DNA from: Actinoplanes sp. L3-i22
GTDB taxonomy: Bacteria > Actinomycetota > Actinomycetes > Mycobacteriales > Micromonosporaceae
NCBI RefSeq assembly: GCF_019704555.1
Contig: NZ_AP024745.1
Coordinates: 2,352,001-2,416,000, forward strand
Length of the DNA: 64,000 bases
Reading direction: 5' to 3'
The position numbers were made by a program, and so were the translations under genes. Below are positions 60,921 through 64,000 of this stretch, piece by piece. The first letter of the stretch is position 1. Each line of letters begins with the position of its first letter. Under the pieces are notes generated by a model. That model had not been told where the DNA came from. It was given only the letters and a program-made list of their open reading frames with translations, and did no database searches.

Positions 60921-61226
60921 GTGACCTATTTCAGCGGCGCCTACCTGACGGCGCCACAGCCGCCGGTCTGGGGCGCGTTCGCGGCGGAGGCCGCGGGGAC
61001 TGAGGCGATGCGCCAACCGGCGGCCGCGATCATCCAGCGGTGCTACCGCTGGCTGGAGGCGGCCGAGCCGATCCTGCCGCAGGCCGTGGCCGTGGCACCG
61101 GTGCTCGTCACCGCGGTCCAGCAGTACGCGGCCCAGCAGTACCCGGCCAGCCTGCAACAGGTGGCCGTGGTGGTGCAGACCGTGCAGCAACTGCGGGCCG
61201 CCGTACCGGGCCTGCCGCCGCTGTGA
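60921..61226 (+). CDS. Small uncharacterised helical protein
   Basis: A 101-residue protein that starts with GTG 6 bp after GGAG and lies 12 bp downstream of the Gln-rich gene. It is mostly Ala, Val and Gln (RCYRWLEAAEPILPQAVAVAPVLVTAVQQYAAQQY), predicted helical, without a signal peptide. The AAQQY and QQL pieces resemble the neighbour in composition. No family recognised. Confidence 0.7.
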   Translation: MTYFSGAYLTAPQPPVWGAFAAEAAGTEAMRQPAAAIIQRCYRWLEAAEPILPQAVAVAPVLVTAVQQYAAQQYPASLQQVAVVVQTVQQLRAAVPGLPPL

Positions 61227-61309
61227 GAGACACCGCACGCCGGACCACGGCCGGATCCCGGGCGCAGACCGCCCGGGGTCCGGTCGCCCGAGGTGATCTG
61301 GAGGACCCC

Positions 61310-63040
61310 ATGAACGACCGCAATCCCGGGAAGAAGCGCCGCGACGACGACACCCCGGCGGCCCGGCCGGTCGGCGCCCGCCGCGAGCGCTACCTGCTGG
61401 CCGGGCCGGAGCGTTTCCTCACCCAGCTGGAGACCGATCCGGCCACCACGCTGCACCGGGTGATCCCCTCGGCGGACGGCTTCCCGGCCGTCGCCGTGGT
61501 GGAGATGGAGGCGGACCGGGCCGCGATGCTCGGCGCGACCGGCGCCGTGCACGTCGAGCCGGACCTGCCCCTGCAATACGCGCGGCCGGGCGCCGGCGCC
61601 GGCACCCGGTTCGCCGACCCGGGCGTGCTGCCGCCCGGCGATCCGGCCCCGATCGGCTTCCTGGTCCGGGGCAGTGACGGCCGCCCGCTGCCGGGTGCCG
61701 AGGTCTACCTGATGAGCGAGGCGTTCCCGCTGCGCGGGGTGACCGGCGAGGACGGCGTCGCGGTGATCGACACGCCGGCCGGCGCGCTGCCCGCGCTGGA
61801 CGGCGTCTACGTCAAGCCGCGGCACGATTACTGGGCGGTCTGGCTGGGCCGGCCCGACCTGACCGCGGACGCGCCGAACCTGATCACCTGCCCGTCGTTC
61901 GCGGAGACCTTCCCGGGCTTCCCGGAACGCCCGCTGGACGGCTGGGCGCGGCGGGCGCTGCGGTTCGACGCGCTGCCACCGACGTTCCGCGGGGACGGCG
62001 TGCGCATCGCGATCATCGACTCCGGCGCCGCCGGCACCCACCCGGACCTGGCCGGCCGGGTCACCGCGGGCCTGCCGGAGAGCGACGACGGCGGCTGGCG
62101 GGTGGACACCGTCGGGCCCGGCTCGCACGCCGCCGGGATCATCGGCGGCAAGGACGACGGTTACGGCATCGTCGGCGTCGTCCCCGAGGCCGAACTGCAC
62201 GCCTGCAAGATCTTCCCGGACGGGCGGTTCAGCGACCTGATCGAGGCGCTCGACTACTGCCTCGCCCAGCGGATCGACGTGGTGAACCTGAGCCTGACCA
62301 GCGCGCAGCCGTCGCTGCTGGTGGCCCGCAAGATCGAGCAGGCCCGGCAGGCCGGGATCGCCTGCGTCTGTGCGGCCGGCAACTCCGGCGGGCCGGTCGG
62401 GTTCCCGGCGTCGATGCCGTCCGTGCTGGCGGTGGCCGCGATCGGCAAGGTCGGCGAGTACCCGCCGGAGAGCTATCACGCGACCCAGGTGTACGGCGTG
62501 CCGACCGTCGACGGGTACTTCGCGGCGTCGTTCAGCAGCCACGGGCCGGAGATCGACGTGTGCGCGCCGGGCGTCGCGATCGTCTCGGCGGTGCCCGCGG
62601 CCAACTACGCGGCGTGGGACGGGACGTCGTTCGCCGCGCCGTACGTCACCGGGCTCGCCGCGCTGCTCCTCGCGCACCATCCGGAGCTGCGGGAACTGTT
62701 CCCCGGCCGGGACGCGACCCGGGTGGACCGGCTGTTCGAGCTGATCCGGGGCAGCTGCCGGCCGCTCGCGCCGATCGACCGGAACCGCAGCGGAGCCGGT
62801 CTGCCGGACGCGGTGGCGGCGCTCGGACTGCTTCCGCCGGTCACCACGACGCCGCCGGCGCATCCGATGCTGGCCGAGCTGTGGCAGATGATGGCGCAGT
62901 CCGGACTGATCGGCGTCAACGTGCCGACGGTGGCCGAGCCGGGCATCTCGCTCACGGTTCCGGCCGGGGAGCCGCTGGATCCGCTGCGCGCGGCGATGCG
63001 CTCGGCCGGCCTTCTGCCCCTTGACCCACAACAAGCTTAA
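61310..63040 (+). CDS. Subtilisin-like S8 peptidase without signal peptide
   Basis: A 576-residue protease. The first 90 residues look like an I9-type propeptide (VIPSADGFPAVAVVEMEAD ... GAVHVEPDLPLQYA). Residues about 113-180 form a carboxypeptidase-regulatory-like beta domain (GFLVRGSDGRPLPGAEVYL). The S8 catalytic domain follows (about 225-495) with triad D237 (IAIIDSGA), H273 (GSHAAGIIGG), S440 (GTSFAAPYVTG) and oxyanion N358 (AAGNSGG), all intact. The N-terminus is charged (MNDRNPGKKRRDDD) with no export signal, so the enzyme appears cytoplasmic or exported by another route. A C-terminal tail of about 80 residues has no clear homology. It closes the unit that begins with the Gln-rich gene. 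Confidence 0.88.
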   Translation: MNDRNPGKKRRDDDTPAARPVGARRERYLLAGPERFLTQLETDPATTLHRVIPSADGFPAVAVVEMEADRAAMLGATGAVHVEPDLPLQYARPGAGAGTRFADPGVLPPGDPAPIGFLVRGSDGRPLPGAEVYLMSEAFPLRGVTGEDGVAVIDTPAGALPALDGVYVKPRHDYWAVWLGRPDLTADAPNLITCPSFAETFPGFPERPLDGWARRALRFDALPPTFRGDGVRIAIIDSGAAGTHPDLAGRVTAGLPESDDGGWRVDTVGPGSHAAGIIGGKDDGYGIVGVVPEAELHACKIFPDGRFSDLIEALDYCLAQRIDVVNLSLTSAQPSLLVARKIEQARQAGIACVCAAGNSGGPVGFPASMPSVLAVAAIGKVGEYPPESYHATQVYGVPTVDGYFAASFSSHGPEIDVCAPGVAIVSAVPAANYAAWDGTSFAAPYVTGLAALLLAHHPELRELFPGRDATRVDRLFELIRGSCRPLAPIDRNRSGAGLPDAVAALGLLPPVTTTPPAHPMLAELWQMMAQSGLIGVNVPTVAEPGISLTVPAGEPLDPLRAAMRSAGLLPLDPQQA

Positions 63041-63068
63041 AACCGCTTTTCCCGTACGGATTCTGCCG

Positions 63069-63097
63069 CGCGGCCGCCTGAACGCCGGGCGGCCGCG
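63069..63097 (+). terminator. Hairpin terminator after the subtilase
   Basis: CGCGGCCGCC and GGCGGCCGCG pair over 10 bp round a 9-nt loop, 28 bp after the stop. Confidence 0.6.
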
Positions 63098-63205
63098 TGC
63101 CCGTTTCTCGCCGTTCTCGGGCGGCCGCACTCCGGGCCGTCCTTTCTCGGGCGGCCGCTTTTTATCGGGCGGCTGCCGCCGGATCGCCTTTTCTCAGGCG
63201 GCTGC
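63086..63205. repeat. Five scattered copies of CGGGCGGCCGC-type repeat
   Basis: Exact CGGGCGGCCGC at 63086, 63118 and 63148, then CGGGCGGCTGC at 63166 and CAGGCGGCTGC at 63195. Several are preceded by TTTCTC or TTCTC. The array fills the gap between the subtilase and the GGDEF gene and enters the end of the latter. No gene is visible in this stretch. Confidence 0.6.
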
Positions 63206-64000
63206 GTTGCGGTGGTGGCGGCCGGGCTTGCCGGCGTACATCCGCGCGTCGGCCCGGGCGATCAGCCCGGCCCGGTCCACGCCGCTGCCGGCGGTGGCCC
63301 GCGCCGCGCCGATGGTGACGCCCACCGACACCGAGCCGGCCGGCAGCTCGATCGGCGCGCGGACCGCCGCCTGGATCCGGTCCCGCAGGCCGGCGATCTC
63401 GGTGTCGGCGCCGCCCCGGCACAGCACCAGGAACTCGTCGCCACCCAGCCGGCCGACCTCGCGGTCCGGTCCGGCGGTCGCGGCCAGGCGCACGGCGACC
63501 GCCCGCAGCACGTCGTCACCGGCCGCGTGGCCGTACCGGTCGTTCACCGGCTTGAAGCCGTCCAGGTCGCAGAGCAGCACGATCACGTCGTCCGGGCCGG
63601 TCAGCGCCCGGTCGATCTCGGCCATGATCCGCCGCCGATTGTAGAGATCGGTCAGCTCGTCGTGCGAGGCCTGGTGGGCGAGCACCCGCTCGGCCCGCTC
63701 CCGCTGGCCGGTGAGCTGCTTGAACCGGACCAGCACCAGCGGGATGATCAGCATCGTCGCGAGCGGCAGCTGCGGGCCGGCCGTCTGGTCGCCGCGCAAC
63801 GCCTGGACCGCCGCGATCCCCGGGTTCACGCTGAGCGCCAGGCCCAGCCAGAACAGCCGGTACCGGCCGTCCGGTCGCTCGACGACGGCCTGCGGCTCGA
63901 CCGCCGCGGGCGCGCCCGGGTGCACCGCGCCGGCCGCGATGGTCAGGAACGCGGCGAGCATCAGCACCCCGGACACCGCGCCCCGGTGCGGCACGCTCAA
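63194..64000 (-). CDS. Membrane GGDEF diguanylate cyclase, partial (cut by window edge)
   Basis: The 3' part of a gene whose start may lie beyond the right edge. The visible 268 residues hold three hydrophobic segments (VSGVLMLAAFLTIAAGA, LFWLGLALSVNPGIAAV, PLATMLIIPLVLVRF), a short linker and a complete GGDEF domain (from SHDELTDLYNRRRIMAEID). The GGDEF motif is intact in GRLGGDEFLVLC, so it should make cyclic di-GMP. The product-inhibition RxxD motif is not seen just upstream of GGDEF. No EAL domain follows. Confidence 0.88.
   Translation of the reverse strand: MSVPHRGAVSGVLMLAAFLTIAAGAVHPGAPAAVEPQAVVERPDGRYRLFWLGLALSVNPGIAAVQALRGDQTAGPQLPLATMLIIPLVLVRFKQLTGQRERAERVLAHQASHDELTDLYNRRRIMAEIDRALTGPDDVIVLLCDLDGFKPVNDRYGHAAGDDVLRAVAVRLAATAGPDREVGRLGGDEFLVLCRGGADTEIAGLRDRIQAAVRAPIELPAGSVSVGVTIGAARATAGSGVDRAGLIARADARMYAGKPGRHHRNAAA

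Noticed and set aside
60386..61003. Alternative frame through the Gln-rich gene (Ala/Asp/Arg-rich)
   Set aside because: Low-complexity DNA keeps all frames open; only the Gln frame has a good RBS, a sensible stop before the next gene and non-repetitive ends.

Overview
The window is a 64 kb stretch of high-GC (about 70%) actinobacterial chromosome. Codon use, many GTG starts, twin-arginine and lipoprotein exports, SARP and LuxR-LAL regulators and a dense set of secreted CAZymes suggest a filamentous soil actinomycete, most likely Micromonosporaceae (Actinoplanes-like). That placement is inference. I saw no rRNA, tRNA, CRISPR array, insertion sequence or phage gene.

Region by region. (1) 0.4-9.1 kb, minus strand: a five-gene unit of sugar-binding lipoprotein, two ABC permeases, a PL26/YetA-like rhamnogalacturonan lyase and a GH30 endo-beta-1,6-galactanase, fitting pectin/arabinogalactan use. 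(2) 9.4-17.9 kb: secreted sulfatase, secreted Ig-repeat protein, unknown protein, SDR plus alpha/beta hydrolase divergent from a large LuxR regulator. (3) 17.9-26.3 kb: a giant double-GH43 enzyme divergent from an AfsR-type SARP regulator, followed by a small secreted protein. (4) 26.4-34.8 kb: hybrid histidine kinase divergent from a xylan set (GH10 xylanase, GH115 alpha-glucuronidase, SGNH esterase). (5) 34.8-37.4 kb: decayed HEAT-repeat gene, three Flp-type pilin genes (two almost identical), MFS transporter. (6) 37.5-42.4 kb: chemoreceptor, then GH5 and exo-beta-1,3-galactanase-type GH43 enzymes, each with a ricin-type module. (7) 42.5-48.1 kb: TSUP exporter, CDP-alcohol phosphotransferase, a membrane NACHT NTPase convergent with two overlapping TIR genes, and a STAS protein. 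(8) 48.2-59.7 kb: a uronate-polysaccharide locus with a DeoR/LacI-hybrid regulator and heparinase II/III protein on one strand and, divergently, DUF2264, ABC importer, YesL-like protein, GH88, KduI/IolB-type isomerase and KduD in a tightly overlapping operon. (9) 59.7-64 kb: acetyltransferase, a glutamine-rich protein with a small partner and a subtilase lacking a signal peptide, and a truncated diguanylate cyclase gene.

The genes share an extracellular attack on plant-wall polymers (xylan, arabinogalactan, rhamnogalacturonan or other uronate polymers), uptake of oligosaccharides, and intracellular finishing by GH88, isomerase and dehydrogenase. Palindromic LacI-type operators tie the enzymes into regulons: a TGTTTACG-type site before GH30, the GH43 giant and the GH5/GH43 pair; a CebR-like box before the xylanase; paired CGAAA-S-TTTCG boxes round the GH115 promoter. 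Two secreted Ig-like protein genes share 11-bp direct repeats of the kind bound by SARP regulators, and one lies next to the SARP gene. The least explained parts are the NACHT/TIR/TIR group, whose second TIR gene lacks a normal start codon, and the glutamine-rich protein/subtilase cassette.
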